Shown in pieces: positions 25,924 to 35,030 of a DNA stretch of 64,000 nt (position 1 is its first letter; the number at the start of each line of letters is the position of its first letter). The position numbers and the translations under genes were made by a program. The notes under the pieces were generated by a model. The model was not told where the DNA came from. It was given only the letters and a program-made list of their open reading frames with translations, and did not search any database. The DNA is from an uncultured Clostridia bacterium (GTDB lineage Bacteria; Bacillota; Clostridia; Oscillospirales; Oscillospiraceae), in assembly GCA_947365965.1 (NCBI GenBank), contig CANAZG010000005.1, positions 1 to 64,000 on the forward strand. Direction: 5' to 3'.

Positions 25924-26700
25924 ATGCTTCAGGAAAGAGTCCTAGACAAAAATACGCCCATCCCCCTGTATTTTCAGCTGGAAAAACTGATTATGGAGGA
26001 GATTGAAAACGGCGCGTATCCTGTGGGCAGCGTGATCCCCACCGAGAAGGAGCTCAGCCAGATGTTCGGCATCAGCCGCACCACCGTGCGGCAGGCCATT
26101 GCGGATCTGGTGCGGAAGGAGCAGCTCTATCGGATTAAAAGCAAGGGGACCTTTGTGGCCCGCCCCAAAATCAGTCAGGGCTTTATCCAGTCCATCCAGT
26201 CCTTTGACGAGGACGTGCGCAGCGAAGGGCGCAGCCCCAGCACCCAGGTGCTGGAGCTCAAGGAGCTGGAGCTCCCGGAGGAGATCGCCTTCCAGATGGA
26301 CATGGCCCCGGGGGCCAGGGCGGTCTATCTCTACCGGCGGCGCTGCGCCGACGGGGAGCCCATTGTGCGGGTGGAGACCTATCTGCCCTATGACCTGTGC
26401 AGCTTCACCCTGACCCACGACTTTACCAGCGAATCCCTCTATCAGGTGCTCTCCGAGCGGGAGGAGACCGACGTGTCCCGCATCACCCGCATCTGCGAGG
26501 CGCGGCTGGCCAACGCCGACGATGTGGCGGTGCTGAACATGAAGCGGGGCCGGCCGATCCACTACTTCATCTCCATGGGGCGCAATCGGGCGGGCCGGCT
26601 GATCGAGTACTCCATTGCCCGCTACCGGGGGGACCAGAGCCAGTTCCGCGTGGAGCTCCACAAGGAGGCCGCGCCTCTGCCCAATGGCAGGGGACTTTGA
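25924..26700 (+). CDS. GntR/HutC family transcriptional regulator
   Basis: A 258-residue DNA-binding regulator. The N-terminal winged helix (IPLYFQLEKLIMEEI... MFGISRTTVRQAIADL, residues 12-75) is followed by a UTRA ligand-binding domain (about 95-245) typical of the HutC subfamily, which binds small metabolites such as sugar phosphates or amines. It likely controls the surrounding island: the dyad ATGT-N4-ACAT, close to the HutC-type GT-N4-AC core, occurs at its own promoter and four others. Ligand unknown. Confidence 0.92.
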   Translation: MLQERVLDKNTPIPLYFQLEKLIMEEIENGAYPVGSVIPTEKELSQMFGISRTTVRQAIADLVRKEQLYRIKSKGTFVARPKISQGFIQSIQSFDEDVRSEGRSPSTQVLELKELELPEEIAFQMDMAPGARAVYLYRRRCADGEPIVRVETYLPYDLCSFTLTHDFTSESLYQVLSEREETDVSRITRICEARLANADDVAVLNMKRGRPIHYFISMGRNRAGRLIEYSIARYRGDQSQFRVELHKEAAPLPNGRGL

Positions 26701-26746
26701 TGCGACGCAGGGGCCCGGCACTGCCGGGTCCTGCTTTGATACCTAT

Positions 26747-26777
26747 ATGTCATTACATAGCAATAAAGCAATATAAT
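26747..26777 (+). promoter_or_regulatory. Promoter region with operator 3, lactonase/kinase operon
   Basis: Dyad ATGT-CATT-ACAT (26747-26758) lies where the -35 element would be, followed by TATAAT (26772-26777) 30 bp before the phosphotriesterase-like gene. No good -35 hexamer was found, so an activator or a weak promoter is possible. Confidence 0.65.
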
Positions 26778-26806
26778 GATTTTATCGAGAGAAAGGGGGC
26801 CATTCC

Positions 26807-27763
26807 ATGCCGCAGGTGCAAAGTGTGCTGGGCCCTGTGGATCCGGGCGCGCTGGGCCACTGCCAGATTCACGAGCATATCTTCCTGCGCCCCACGCCCA
26901 TGACGGAGCGAAACGCGGCGCTCCGCTTCGACGATTTTGACCGCTCCCTGGCCGAGCTGCGGCGCTACCGGGAGGCCGGCGGCACATCCCTGGTGGATGC
27001 CCAGCCGGCAGCGGCGGGACGGGACGGCGGGGCCCTGGAGCGACTGAGCCGGGAGAGCGGCGTGGCGGTCATCGCCTCCACCGGGTACCATCTGCTGGAT
27101 TTCTACCCGGAGGACTGCTGGGTCCACCGCCTGGAGGAGGACGCTCTCTGCGCACTCTACCAAAGCGAGCTGGAGACGGGCCTTCTCCCATGGGAGGCGG
27201 ACCCGTCCCACAGGCCGGAGACGGCTCTGGCGGTCCGCGCGGGGCTGGTGAAGGCGGCCATTCCCGCAGAAGGCCCGGTGGGCCGGTACAAAACGCTGCT
27301 GCGGGCCGCCGCCCGGGCGGCGGCAAACACGGGTGCGCCCCTGATGCTCCACACGGAGAGGGGGCTGCGGGCACAGGAGGCGCTGGAGGTCTGCTTCAGC
27401 GCCGGGGTGCGGCCGGAGAAGCTGGTGGTGTGCCACGCGGACCGGCAGGCCGGGGACCCGGCTGTCCACGACGCCATCGCGTCCGCAGGGGTGTACCTGG
27501 ACTACGACACTGTGGCCCGGCCCAAATACCACTCCGACGAGGAGGAGATCGCCCTGCTGTGCCGCGCCCTGGAGCGGGGGTACGCCGGCCGGATACTGCT
27601 GGCCCTGGACACCACCGCCCAGCGGCTGTGCGCCTATGGCGGAGAGATCGGCCTGGACCATCTGCTCCGGCGCTTCCTGCCCCTGCTGCGGCAGCGCGGC
27701 TTCGGGGAGGAGACCGTCAGCGGCTTCAACCGGGCCAACTGCCAGCGGCTGTTCGATGGCTGA
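26807..27763 (+). CDS. Phosphotriesterase-family hydrolase (probable lactonase)
   Basis: A 318-residue binuclear-metal TIM-barrel hydrolase of the PTE family. Metal ligands are visible: HEH near residue 23, the bridging lysine in VKAAI near 150, LHTE near 183, CHAD near 210 and D in LALDTT near 268. Bacterial members near sugar genes are usually lactonases for sugar-acid lactones. It is first in the seven-gene operon, directly after an operator, and may open a lactone formed by one of the dehydrogenases. Confidence 0.82.
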   Translation: MPQVQSVLGPVDPGALGHCQIHEHIFLRPTPMTERNAALRFDDFDRSLAELRRYREAGGTSLVDAQPAAAGRDGGALERLSRESGVAVIASTGYHLLDFYPEDCWVHRLEEDALCALYQSELETGLLPWEADPSHRPETALAVRAGLVKAAIPAEGPVGRYKTLLRAAARAAANTGAPLMLHTERGLRAQEALEVCFSAGVRPEKLVVCHADRQAGDPAVHDAIASAGVYLDYDTVARPKYHSDEEEIALLCRALERGYAGRILLALDTTAQRLCAYGGEIGLDHLLRRFLPLLRQRGFGEETVSGFNRANCQRLFDG

Positions 27764-27830
27764 CCACATCCATGCCCGCGGACCACAGGCTGTCCGCCGG
27801 ACACCATAGAAAGTGAAAGAGGTATTGACT

Positions 27831-28769
27831 ATGATTCAACTGCCGGAAAAAGCCAGCTGCCCCACCATGTATTTCGTGGGCGTCACCACGGGAAGCTCCT
27901 CCATCATGAAGGTCTTCCCCGCCTGGGCCAGGGAGCTGGGCCTGGACGCCGTCATCAAGGGGATCGACATGCCCATCCACGCCCCGGCCCAGGAGTATCG
28001 CCGGGTGGTGGAGTTCATGCGGGATGACCCCCTGTCCCTGGGGGCCCTGGTGACCACCCACAAGATCGACATGTACAGCGCCGCCGCAGACCTCTTCGAC
28101 TACCTGGACCCCTACGCCCAGCGCTTTGGGGAGATGTCCTCCATCTCCAAGAGGGACGGGAAGCTGTGCGCCCACGCCAAGGACCCCATCTCCAGCGGTC
28201 TGGCCCTGGACTCCTTTGTGCCCAAAGACCACTGGCTGAAAACCGGCGCACAGGCCTGCGTCCTGGGGGCCGGCGGCTCGGCGCTCTCCATCTCCGCCTA
28301 CTTAGGCAGCGAGGAGCGCCACGGCGCCGACGTGCCCGCCCGCATCCATCTGGACAACCGCTCCGCGCCCAGGCTGGCGGAGGCGGTGCGGGTGCTGGAG
28401 TACTTAAACGTGCCCATGAGCTACCACCTGTGCAAGACGCCGGAGCTCAATGACCGGATTGTGGAGGCCCTGCCCGCCGGGAGCCTGGTGGTCAACGCCA
28501 CGGGACTGGGCAAGGACCGCCCCGGCTCCCCCATCACGGACAGCTGCCGCTTTCCGGAAAACGCCATTGTCTGGGAGCTGAACTACCGGGGCAGCCTGGA
28601 GTTCCTCCATCAGGCCCAGGCCCAGCGGGAGGCGCGGCAGCTGACCATTGAGGACGGCTGGACCTACTTTATCCACGGCTGGACCCAGGTCATTGCCGAG
28701 GTATTCCATATCGACATCACCGGGGAGCGTCTGGCCGCCTGCGACCGGATCGCCCGGGAGATGCGCTGA
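27831..28769 (+). CDS. Shikimate dehydrogenase family (AroE-like) oxidoreductase
   Basis: A 312-residue NAD(P)-dependent dehydrogenase. The substrate domain has a TTHK catalytic lysine motif near residue 73 and AKDPISSG in the place of the NTDxxG motif; the cofactor domain has GAGGSA near 145. GAAAGAGGT precedes the ATG at 27831 (an earlier GTG is less likely). Divergence from housekeeping AroE and its neighbours argue for another polyol-acid substrate rather than aromatic biosynthesis. Confidence 0.78.
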   Translation: MIQLPEKASCPTMYFVGVTTGSSSIMKVFPAWARELGLDAVIKGIDMPIHAPAQEYRRVVEFMRDDPLSLGALVTTHKIDMYSAAADLFDYLDPYAQRFGEMSSISKRDGKLCAHAKDPISSGLALDSFVPKDHWLKTGAQACVLGAGGSALSISAYLGSEERHGADVPARIHLDNRSAPRLAEAVRVLEYLNVPMSYHLCKTPELNDRIVEALPAGSLVVNATGLGKDRPGSPITDSCRFPENAIVWELNYRGSLEFLHQAQAQREARQLTIEDGWTYFIHGWTQVIAEVFHIDITGERLAACDRIAREMR

Positions 28770-28789
28770 CGGCGCGGAGAGGAGGCACC

Positions 28790-29713
28790 ATGAAGGTTCT
28801 GACAACCCCCCGCTCCTACGGGAAGACGGACCCCGCGGTCTTTGAGATGCTGGAAAAGGCCGGCCTGGAGGTGATCCGCAACGAAACCGGCGGCATTTTG
28901 GACCGGGAGGCCATGAAACGCTTGCTTGCCGACTGCGAAGGTGTTATTGTGGGAGTGGATCCCCTGGACGCCCAGGTCATGGCCGCCGCGCCCAGGCTCC
29001 TGGCCATTGCCAAGTATGGCGTGGGGGTGGACAACATCGATCTGGAGGCCGCCAGAGCCCGGGGCATCAAGGTCTCCCGCACCGTCGGGGCCAACGCCGA
29101 GGCGGTGGCCGACTACGCCATGACCCTCATGCTGGCCGTGGCCCGGCGGGCGGCGGCCATTGACGCCCGGTGCCGGAGGGGGGACTGGGGGAAGATCACC
29201 ACCCGGGACGTCAGCGGCGGCGTCCTGGGCCTTCTGGGACTGGGGGCCATCGGGCGGCTGGTGGCCCGCAGGGCCCAGGGCTTCGGCATGACCGTGATGG
29301 CCTATGACCCCTTCTGGGACGAGGACTATGCCCGCGTGAACGGCATTGTGAAGGCCTCGCCGGAGGAGATCTGCGCCCGGGCGGACGTGATCTCCCTCCA
29401 CCTGCCCCTGACGGAGGAGACCAGGGGGACCATCGGCGCGCCGGAGCTTGCGCAGATGAAGCCGGACGCCATCCTCGTCAACACCGCCCGGGGCGGGCTC
29501 ATCGACGAAAACGCCCTGCTGGACGCCCTGGCCGCCGGACGGATCTACGGCGCGGGCGTTGACGCCTTCGCCCAGGAGCCGCCGGAGGACCCCAGATGGT
29601 TCACCCTGGAGAACGTGGTGCTGGGCTCCCACTGCGCCGCCTCCACGGACGGCGCGGCCCGGAACATGGGACGCATGGCGACGGAGAACCTGATCCGCGA
29701 CTTGGGGCTATAG
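28790..29713 (+). CDS. D-isomer 2-hydroxyacid dehydrogenase (SerA-like)
   Basis: A 307-residue NAD-dependent dehydrogenase. The nucleotide site is GLGAIG near residue 148; catalytic Arg is in NTARGG, Glu in AQEPP and His in LGSHCAAST. There is no C-terminal ACT regulatory domain, so it is a short phosphoglycerate/hydroxypyruvate dehydrogenase-type enzyme. GGAGAGGAGG lies before the ATG. In this operon it may reduce or oxidise a 2-keto acid intermediate. Confidence 0.88.
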   Translation: MKVLTTPRSYGKTDPAVFEMLEKAGLEVIRNETGGILDREAMKRLLADCEGVIVGVDPLDAQVMAAAPRLLAIAKYGVGVDNIDLEAARARGIKVSRTVGANAEAVADYAMTLMLAVARRAAAIDARCRRGDWGKITTRDVSGGVLGLLGLGAIGRLVARRAQGFGMTVMAYDPFWDEDYARVNGIVKASPEEICARADVISLHLPLTEETRGTIGAPELAQMKPDAILVNTARGGLIDENALLDALAAGRIYGAGVDAFAQEPPEDPRWFTLENVVLGSHCAASTDGAARNMGRMATENLIRDLGL

Positions 29714-29726
29714 GGAGGAGGACCGT

Positions 29727-31250
29727 ATGAAGTACATTCTGGCCCACGATCTGGGCACTTCCGGCAACAAGGCCACCCTCTTCAGTCAGGAGGGCCGGCT
29801 GGTCACCAGCGAGGTCCACAGCTACGGCTGCCGCTACTTCAACGCCAACTGGGCCGAGCAGGACCCGGAGGACTGGTGGCAGGCCATCTGCGTGACCACG
29901 AAAAACCTCATCGACAAGGCGGGCATCGACGCGGGGGAGATCGCCGTGGTCTCCTTTTCCGGCCAGATGATGGGCTGCCTGTGCGTGGACAGGGAGGGCA
30001 ATCCCCTGCGGCCCTCCATCATCTGGGCGGACCAGCGGGCCCAGGCACAGGCCGCCGCCCTGGGGGAGAAGATCTCCCTGTGGGACTTTTACCGCATTGC
30101 CGGCCACCGCAACAGCGCCTCCTACGGCCTGCAAAAGCTGATGTGGATCCGGGACAACGAGCCGGAGATCTACGCCAGGACCTACAAGACCCTCAACGCC
30201 AAGGACTTCATCGTCCTGCGCCTGACAGGGAAGTGGTACACCGAGCCCTCGGACGCCACCAGCAACGCCTGCATCGACCTGGAGACGCTCCAATGGTCTG
30301 AGAAGATTGTCTCCGCCTCCGGCATTGACGGCGACAAGCTGCCGGAGATCGTCCCCTCCACCACAGTGGCCGGCGAGGTCACAAAGCGGGCGGCGGAGCA
30401 GACCGGGCTCAAGCCCGGCACGGCGGTGGTCATGGGCGGCGGCGACGGCCTGTGCTCCAACGTGGGCGCGGGGTCCATCAGCCCGGGCCGGACCTTCAGC
30501 TGCGTGGGCTCCTCCGCCTGGGTGGCCACCACCAGCGACAAGCCCCTCTTTGACCCCCAGATGCGCACCTTCACCTGGGCACACATCGTCCCCGGCCTCT
30601 ACTCCCCCACCGGCACCATGCAGTCCGGCGGCGGGGCCTACCAGTGGCTCAAGCAGCGTCTGGGCAAGTATGAGACCGCCGCTGCCGCCGGGGAGGGAAA
30701 GAGCCCCTACCAGCTCATTGACCAGGAGGCCGCCAAGTCCCCCGCCGGGTCCAACGGCGTGATCTTCCTGCCCTATCTGCTGGGGGAGCGCGCCCCCCGG
30801 TGGAACCCCAACGCCACCGCCGCCTGGCTGGGCCTGAAGATGGAGAACCAGCGCAGCGACATCTTCCGCTCCGTCATGGAGGGGGTGACCCTCAACCTGA
30901 ATATTATCCTGGAGTCCTTCCGGGGGAGCATCCCCATTGACGAGCTGCTGATCGTGGGCGGCGGAGCCAAGGGGCGGGTCTGGTGCCAGATGATGGCGGA
31001 CGTATTCAACGCCAGGATCAAGATCCCGGCCCTCCTGGAGGAGGCCACCAGCATGGGCGCCGCAGTCACCGGCGGCGTGGGCGCGGGGATCTTCAAGGAC
31101 TTCACCGCCATTGACCAGATGCTGGAGATTCGCCAGGAGCTGACGCCGGACCCGGCGGCCGCCGCTGCCTACGGGCCGGTGAAGGAGACCTTTGAGGCCT
31201 GCTATCAGGCGCTGCTGCCGGTATACGAGCGCATCGCCAAAACAAAATAA
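29727..31250 (+). CDS. FGGY family carbohydrate kinase (xylulokinase-like)
   Basis: A 507-residue ATP-dependent sugar kinase. The N-terminal DLGTSGNKATLF phosphate loop, the FSGQMMGCL and IWADQRA substrate segments and the C-terminal VGGGAKGRVWCQMMADVF ATP site are in place. Closest to xylulokinases by pattern, but FGGY kinases vary widely in substrate (ketoses, erythritol, ribulose). It phosphorylates the island's sugar or ketose intermediate before aldol cleavage. Confidence 0.88.
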   Translation: MKYILAHDLGTSGNKATLFSQEGRLVTSEVHSYGCRYFNANWAEQDPEDWWQAICVTTKNLIDKAGIDAGEIAVVSFSGQMMGCLCVDREGNPLRPSIIWADQRAQAQAAALGEKISLWDFYRIAGHRNSASYGLQKLMWIRDNEPEIYARTYKTLNAKDFIVLRLTGKWYTEPSDATSNACIDLETLQWSEKIVSASGIDGDKLPEIVPSTTVAGEVTKRAAEQTGLKPGTAVVMGGGDGLCSNVGAGSISPGRTFSCVGSSAWVATTSDKPLFDPQMRTFTWAHIVPGLYSPTGTMQSGGGAYQWLKQRLGKYETAAAAGEGKSPYQLIDQEAAKSPAGSNGVIFLPYLLGERAPRWNPNATAAWLGLKMENQRSDIFRSVMEGVTLNLNIILESFRGSIPIDELLIVGGGAKGRVWCQMMADVFNARIKIPALLEEATSMGAAVTGGVGAGIFKDFTAIDQMLEIRQELTPDPAAAAAYGPVKETFEACYQALLPVYERIAKTK

Positions 31251-31264
31251 GGGGGATTATCACT

Positions 31265-31912
31265 ATGAAGAAGGAGCAAGTTCTCTCCAGGCTCTGCCAG
31301 TGCGGCCTGGTGGCCGTGGTCCGGGCCAGGGACGCGGAGGACGCCCTGCGCATTGCCGAGGCCTGCATCCGGGGGGGCTGCGCGGGCATCGAGCTGACCT
31401 ACACCACCCCCGGCGTCAACGACATTATCCAGCGCATGGCGACGGAGTACGCGGGCAGCGATTTTGTCATCGGCGCGGGCACGGTCATGGACCCGGAGAC
31501 CGCCCGGATGGCCATTCTCGCCGGGGCCCAGTACGTGGTCAGCCCCTACTTCAACGCGGACACTGTCCGCCTGTGCAACCGCTACCGGGTGGCCTGTATG
31601 CCCGGGGCCATGAGCATCGCCGAGGTGGTGGCCGGCATGGAGGCCGGGGCGGACATCATCAAGGTGTTCCCCGGGGAGCTCTTCGGGCCCAAGATCCTCA
31701 AGGCCATCCACGGCCCCATCCCCCAGGCGGAGCTGATGCCCACCGGGGGCGTGAGCGTGGACAACGCGGCGGAGTGGATCCGGGCCGGCGCGGTGGCCGT
31801 GGGCGCAGGCGGGAGCCTGACCGCCGGGGCCAAAACCGGGGACTATGGAAAGATCACGGAGACGGCCCGCTGGTTCATTGAGGAGATCCAGGCCGCCCGG
31901 GCCGCGCTGTAA
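31265..31912 (+). CDS. KDPG/KHG aldolase family protein
   Basis: A 215-residue class I aldolase that splits 2-keto-3-deoxy sugar acids (or their phosphates) into pyruvate and an aldehyde. The catalytic glutamate is in GIELTYTTP near residue 43, the Schiff-base lysine in IIKVFPGE near 135, and the phosphate loop in MPTGGV. AAGGGGG precedes the ATG. No sugar-acid dehydratase is nearby to make the usual keto-deoxy substrate. Confidence 0.88.
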   Translation: MKKEQVLSRLCQCGLVAVVRARDAEDALRIAEACIRGGCAGIELTYTTPGVNDIIQRMATEYAGSDFVIGAGTVMDPETARMAILAGAQYVVSPYFNADTVRLCNRYRVACMPGAMSIAEVVAGMEAGADIIKVFPGELFGPKILKAIHGPIPQAELMPTGGVSVDNAAEWIRAGAVAVGAGGSLTAGAKTGDYGKITETARWFIEEIQAARAAL

Positions 31913-31926
31913 AGGGGGCCGGAGCC

Positions 31927-32811
31927 TTGAACGCCATTGGAATGCACTACGGCTTCTGGAGCCACAACTGGGATGAGATCGAGTATGCGCCCCTCATCGA
32001 GAAGGTTGCCCGGCTGGGGTTCGATGTGTGCGAGGTGGCCTCGGCCACCTTCTGCACCTACAGCGACGAGAAGCTCCGGGAGCTCAAGCGCCGCGCCGAC
32101 GGACACGGCCTGACCTTCACCTACTCCATTGGCCTGGAGAGGGAGTACGATCTGGCCAGCGACGACCCCGCGGTCCGGGAAAACGGCGTCCGCCACGTGA
32201 CAGAGATCCTGCGGTCCATGCCCAAGGTGGGGGCCTCTATCCTCAACGGCGTCTCCTACGCCGGCTGGCAGGCCATGCCCGGCCACGGCATCACCATGGA
32301 GGAGAAGCGGCGGAAGGAGGCGCTGGCCCTGGAGTCCCTGCGGCGGCTCATGCCCATTGCGGAGGACAACGGCGTCGTCTACTGCTGCGAGGTGGTCAAC
32401 CGCTTTGAGCAGTACCTGTTGAACACCGCCAGGGAGGGCGCGGCCTTTGTCCGGCAGCTGGAGAGCCCCAGCGCCAGGGTGCTGCTGGACACCTTCCACA
32501 TGAACATTGAGGAGGACGATCTGGTCCAGGCCATTCTGGAGACAGGCGAGCTGCTGGGCCATTTCCACGTGGGGGAGCGCAACCGCAGGCCCCCCGGGTC
32601 CACCAACAGCCTGCCCTGGCAGGATCTGGCCAACGCCCTGAAGCGGATCGGCTATCAGGGCGCGGTGGTGATGGAGCCCTTTGTCCTCATGGGGGGTTCG
32701 ATCCCCTACGACATCAAGGTCTGGCGGGACCTCAGCGAGGGGGCCTCCGTCCCGGAGCTGGACCGCATGGCCGGCGACGCCTGCAAGTTCCTGCGCAGTC
32801 TTTTTGCCTAG
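31927..32811 (+). CDS. Ketose 3-epimerase family protein (D-psicose/D-tagatose 3-epimerase-like)
   Basis: A 294-residue metal-dependent TIM-barrel epimerase. It starts like D-psicose 3-epimerases (MHYGFWSHNWDE) and has all four metal ligands: E in CEVVNRFE, D in LLDTFHMN, H in GHFHVGE and E in VMEPF. A TTG start at 31927 is used because AAAGGGGGCCGGAG lies before it; the ATG at 31942 would remove five family residues. Its TAG stop coincides with the start of a 31-bp repeat also found at 19271. Confidence 0.88.
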   Translation: MNAIGMHYGFWSHNWDEIEYAPLIEKVARLGFDVCEVASATFCTYSDEKLRELKRRADGHGLTFTYSIGLEREYDLASDDPAVRENGVRHVTEILRSMPKVGASILNGVSYAGWQAMPGHGITMEEKRRKEALALESLRRLMPIAEDNGVVYCCEVVNRFEQYLLNTAREGAAFVRQLESPSARVLLDTFHMNIEEDDLVQAILETGELLGHFHVGERNRRPPGSTNSLPWQDLANALKRIGYQGAVVMEPFVLMGGSIPYDIKVWRDLSEGASVPELDRMAGDACKFLRSLFA

Positions 32812-32839
32812 GGCATGTTTGAAAATTGTCAACACGCCC
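32809..32839. repeat. 31-bp palindromic repeat, second copy
   Basis: This is identical over 31 bp to 19271-19301, the left end of the MITE. It begins exactly at the TAG stop of the epimerase gene, as copy 1 begins at the TAG stop of the regulator. The unit is itself an imperfect hairpin (GGGCATGTT with AACACGCCC). No right end follows, so it is a solo end or a separate REP-like unit forming part of the leader of the next gene. Confidence 0.85.
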
Positions 32840-32862
32840 AAACAATGGAAAGGAGTTTCACT

Positions 32863-33855
32863 ATGCAGAGCTCAACCCTGTTTACCTTACTGCCGGAGGA
32901 TCTGGTCTGCACCCCCGACGGAATGGCCATTGACCGGGACGACAACCTGATCCTCTCCTGCCCCAATTTCGCCAATATGGATATGCCCAGCTGCGTGCTG
33001 AAGATCGACAAGGACAGGCGGATCCGCAAGTGGTTCGACGTGCCCAGGAACCCCTACACCGGCGAGGCCCGGTCCATGGGCATTGAGTTCGGCCCGGACG
33101 GGGACCTCTACATGGTGGACAACCCCGGCTGGACCGACCGCCCGGATCTGGTCTACACAGGCCGCATCCTGCGCCTGCGCCTGAACGAGGAGGGCGTGGT
33201 CAAATGCACTGTGGTGGCCGACAACATGGAGCACCCCAACGGCATCCGCATCCGGGGGGACTACATGTATGTCACCCAGAGCTGCATGAACCGGCAGAAG
33301 ACCGACAGCGGCAAGCTGATGAGCTGCGTCTACCGCTTCCCCCTGGACGCCGAGGGCATCCACTGCACCAACACCCTGGCGGACCCGGACATCTTTCTCA
33401 CCTTCATCACCGAGAACCCCAAATGCCAGTATGGCGTGGACGGCATTGTCTTTGACCACGACGGCAACCTCTACATCGGCAACTTCGGCGACGGCGCGGT
33501 CCACAAGATCACCTTCCAGCCCGATGGCAGCGTGAAGGAGAACATCCTCTGGGCCAAGGACCCGGCCAACCTCAAGTCCACCGACGGCATGAGCATCGAC
33601 CAGTACGGCAACATCTATGTGGCCGACTTCTCCGCCAACGCCATCGCCCGCATCGCCCCCGACGGCACGGTGCGGCGCATGGCGGTTTCCCCGGACACGG
33701 ACGGGTTCCAGGGGGAGCTGGATCAGCCCGGCGAGCCCATCGTCTGGGGGGACAAGATCATCGTCTCCTGCTTCGATCTGGTCACCGACGAGGACAAGGT
33801 CAACACCGCCCACGAGCTCCCCGCCACCATGGCGATGCTGGACGTGGAGCCCTGA
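32863..33855 (+). CDS. SMP-30/gluconolactonase family lactonase
   Basis: A 330-residue six-bladed beta-propeller. Repeated blades with xxDxxGNLYI patterns (DHDGNLYIGN, DQYGNIYVAD) and metal residues near E in MGIEFGPDG and N in EHPNGIRI match the calcium/zinc lactonase site. It hydrolyses sugar lactones to acids. GGAAAGGAG precedes the ATG at 32863; an upstream in-frame ATG lies inside the repeat and is not used. It is a second lactonase in the same operon. Confidence 0.85.
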   Translation: MQSSTLFTLLPEDLVCTPDGMAIDRDDNLILSCPNFANMDMPSCVLKIDKDRRIRKWFDVPRNPYTGEARSMGIEFGPDGDLYMVDNPGWTDRPDLVYTGRILRLRLNEEGVVKCTVVADNMEHPNGIRIRGDYMYVTQSCMNRQKTDSGKLMSCVYRFPLDAEGIHCTNTLADPDIFLTFITENPKCQYGVDGIVFDHDGNLYIGNFGDGAVHKITFQPDGSVKENILWAKDPANLKSTDGMSIDQYGNIYVADFSANAIARIAPDGTVRRMAVSPDTDGFQGELDQPGEPIVWGDKIIVSCFDLVTDEDKVNTAHELPATMAMLDVEP

Positions 33856-33900
33856 AAACAAGCGCCTGTCCTCCTGGCCGGAGAGGCCGGAGGACGCCGG

Positions 33901-33935
33901 AGAGGCCCCGCCGCGACTGCGGCGGGGCCTCTTTT
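33901..33935 (+). terminator. Terminator between converging units
   Basis: A 14-bp G+C-rich stem (33901-33914 with 33919-33932), four-base loop and TTTT tail end the lactonase operon. The stem may also serve the convergent dehydrogenase gene. Confidence 0.88.
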
Positions 33936-33952
33936 CCCGGCCGGGGGAATCG

Positions 33953-34975
33953 TTAGAACTTGATGATCCCTTTCTTGAGCACCTTCCGGGCCAGCAGCTT
34001 GTCGTAGGCCTCCAGGGCCTCGTCAAAGGTGAAGTAATCGGAGATGAAATCCTTGATATTCAGCTGGCCGGAGCGCATCCACTCCACCACCTGGGCGTGG
34101 GCCGCGCCCTCCTCCCGCTTCCGGGGCATCTGCTGGTAGATCACCCGCCAGTTGTAGTCGGCCTTGCTGAAGTCAATGGAGACCTCCTCCTTCTCAGGCA
34201 CGCCGTAGCACAGCATGGTCCCCCGGTCCTTGATGAGGCCCATGCCCTGGGTCACCAGGGCCGGCACACCGGCGGCGTCCAGCACATAGTCCACGCCCTC
34301 GGGATAGAGCCTGCGGACCTCGGCGCGAACGTCCTGCTCCTTGCTGTTGATGAGGTGGGCAGCCCCATAGCTGCCGGCCTGGGCCAGCTTCTCGGGGATG
34401 ATGTCGCAGGCAATGAGGTTTTTCACGCCCAGCAGGCTCATGAACTTGATATAGGTCAGCCCCACCGGGCCGCAGCCAAAGACCACCACCGTGCTCTCCG
34501 GCTGGATCCCAAAATAGCGGATGCTGGAGAGCACCTCCCGGAAGGTGACGATCATCACCGCGTCCACCGGGTCCAGATCGTCCTCCAGCACGGTCTGGGC
34601 AAAGGCGCAGTCCGGCGCGTTGGGGGCCGCGGGGTCGCAGACCACGGCGTACTCGCTCAGGGCGCCCCAGCCGGAGCCCAGGCCAGGGAGATTCTCCGGG
34701 TCAGGGTCCACAAAGGGCAGCAGCACCTTGTCGCCGATCTTGAAGGAGGTGACCTTCGCCCCCACCTCCACCACCTCGCCCACGCCCTCGTGGCCCAGCA
34801 TGATGGGGTAGACGGACTCGGGGAAGCCCTTGAAGGTGCGGTGGAGCAGTTTGATGTCCGTGCCGCACATGCCGCAGGCGATGGTCTTCACCAGAGCCTG
34901 GTACTCACTATAGCGGGGCTTGTTGACCTCCTGGATAGAGAGCTTGCCGTCTTTTGCCACAACCAATGTTTTCAT
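33953..34975 (-). CDS. Zinc-type alcohol dehydrogenase without the structural zinc lobe
   Basis: A 340-residue MDR oxidoreductase. Catalytic zinc motifs are GMCGTD and GHEG; the nucleotide site is GCGPVG. The four-cysteine structural zinc loop is replaced by a PFVDPDPENLPGLGSGWG segment, as in some glucose dehydrogenase-like MDR proteins. GAGGAGG precedes the ATG. It is on the opposite strand to the rest of the island but has the same operator (35015-35026) in its leader. Confidence 0.87.
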   Translation of the reverse strand: MKTLVVAKDGKLSIQEVNKPRYSEYQALVKTIACGMCGTDIKLLHRTFKGFPESVYPIMLGHEGVGEVVEVGAKVTSFKIGDKVLLPFVDPDPENLPGLGSGWGALSEYAVVCDPAAPNAPDCAFAQTVLEDDLDPVDAVMIVTFREVLSSIRYFGIQPESTVVVFGCGPVGLTYIKFMSLLGVKNLIACDIIPEKLAQAGSYGAAHLINSKEQDVRAEVRRLYPEGVDYVLDAAGVPALVTQGMGLIKDRGTMLCYGVPEKEEVSIDFSKADYNWRVIYQQMPRKREEGAAHAQVVEWMRSGQLNIKDFISDYFTFDEALEAYDKLLARKVLKKGIIKF

Positions 34976-35014
34976 AGCGTAGTTCCTCCTCAGCAGTTAA
35001 GTAGATATATAGGA

Positions 35015-35030
35015 ATGTCACTACATAATA
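35015..35030 (-). promoter_or_regulatory. GntR operator 4 at the reverse-strand dehydrogenase
   Basis: Dyad ATGT-CACT-ACAT (35015-35026) overlaps a minus-strand TATTAT (complement of 35025-35030), about 40 bp upstream of the dehydrogenase start. No clear -35 was found. Confidence 0.7.

Noticed and set aside
32690..32706. GGGGGTTCGATCCCC-like tRNA T-arm
   Set aside because: It lies in the epimerase coding sequence (GGSIPYD) and no acceptor, D or anticodon arms surround it.
32815..32862. Earlier ATG for the SMP-30 gene
   Set aside because: It lies inside the 31-bp repeat, has no ribosome site and adds residues foreign to the family.
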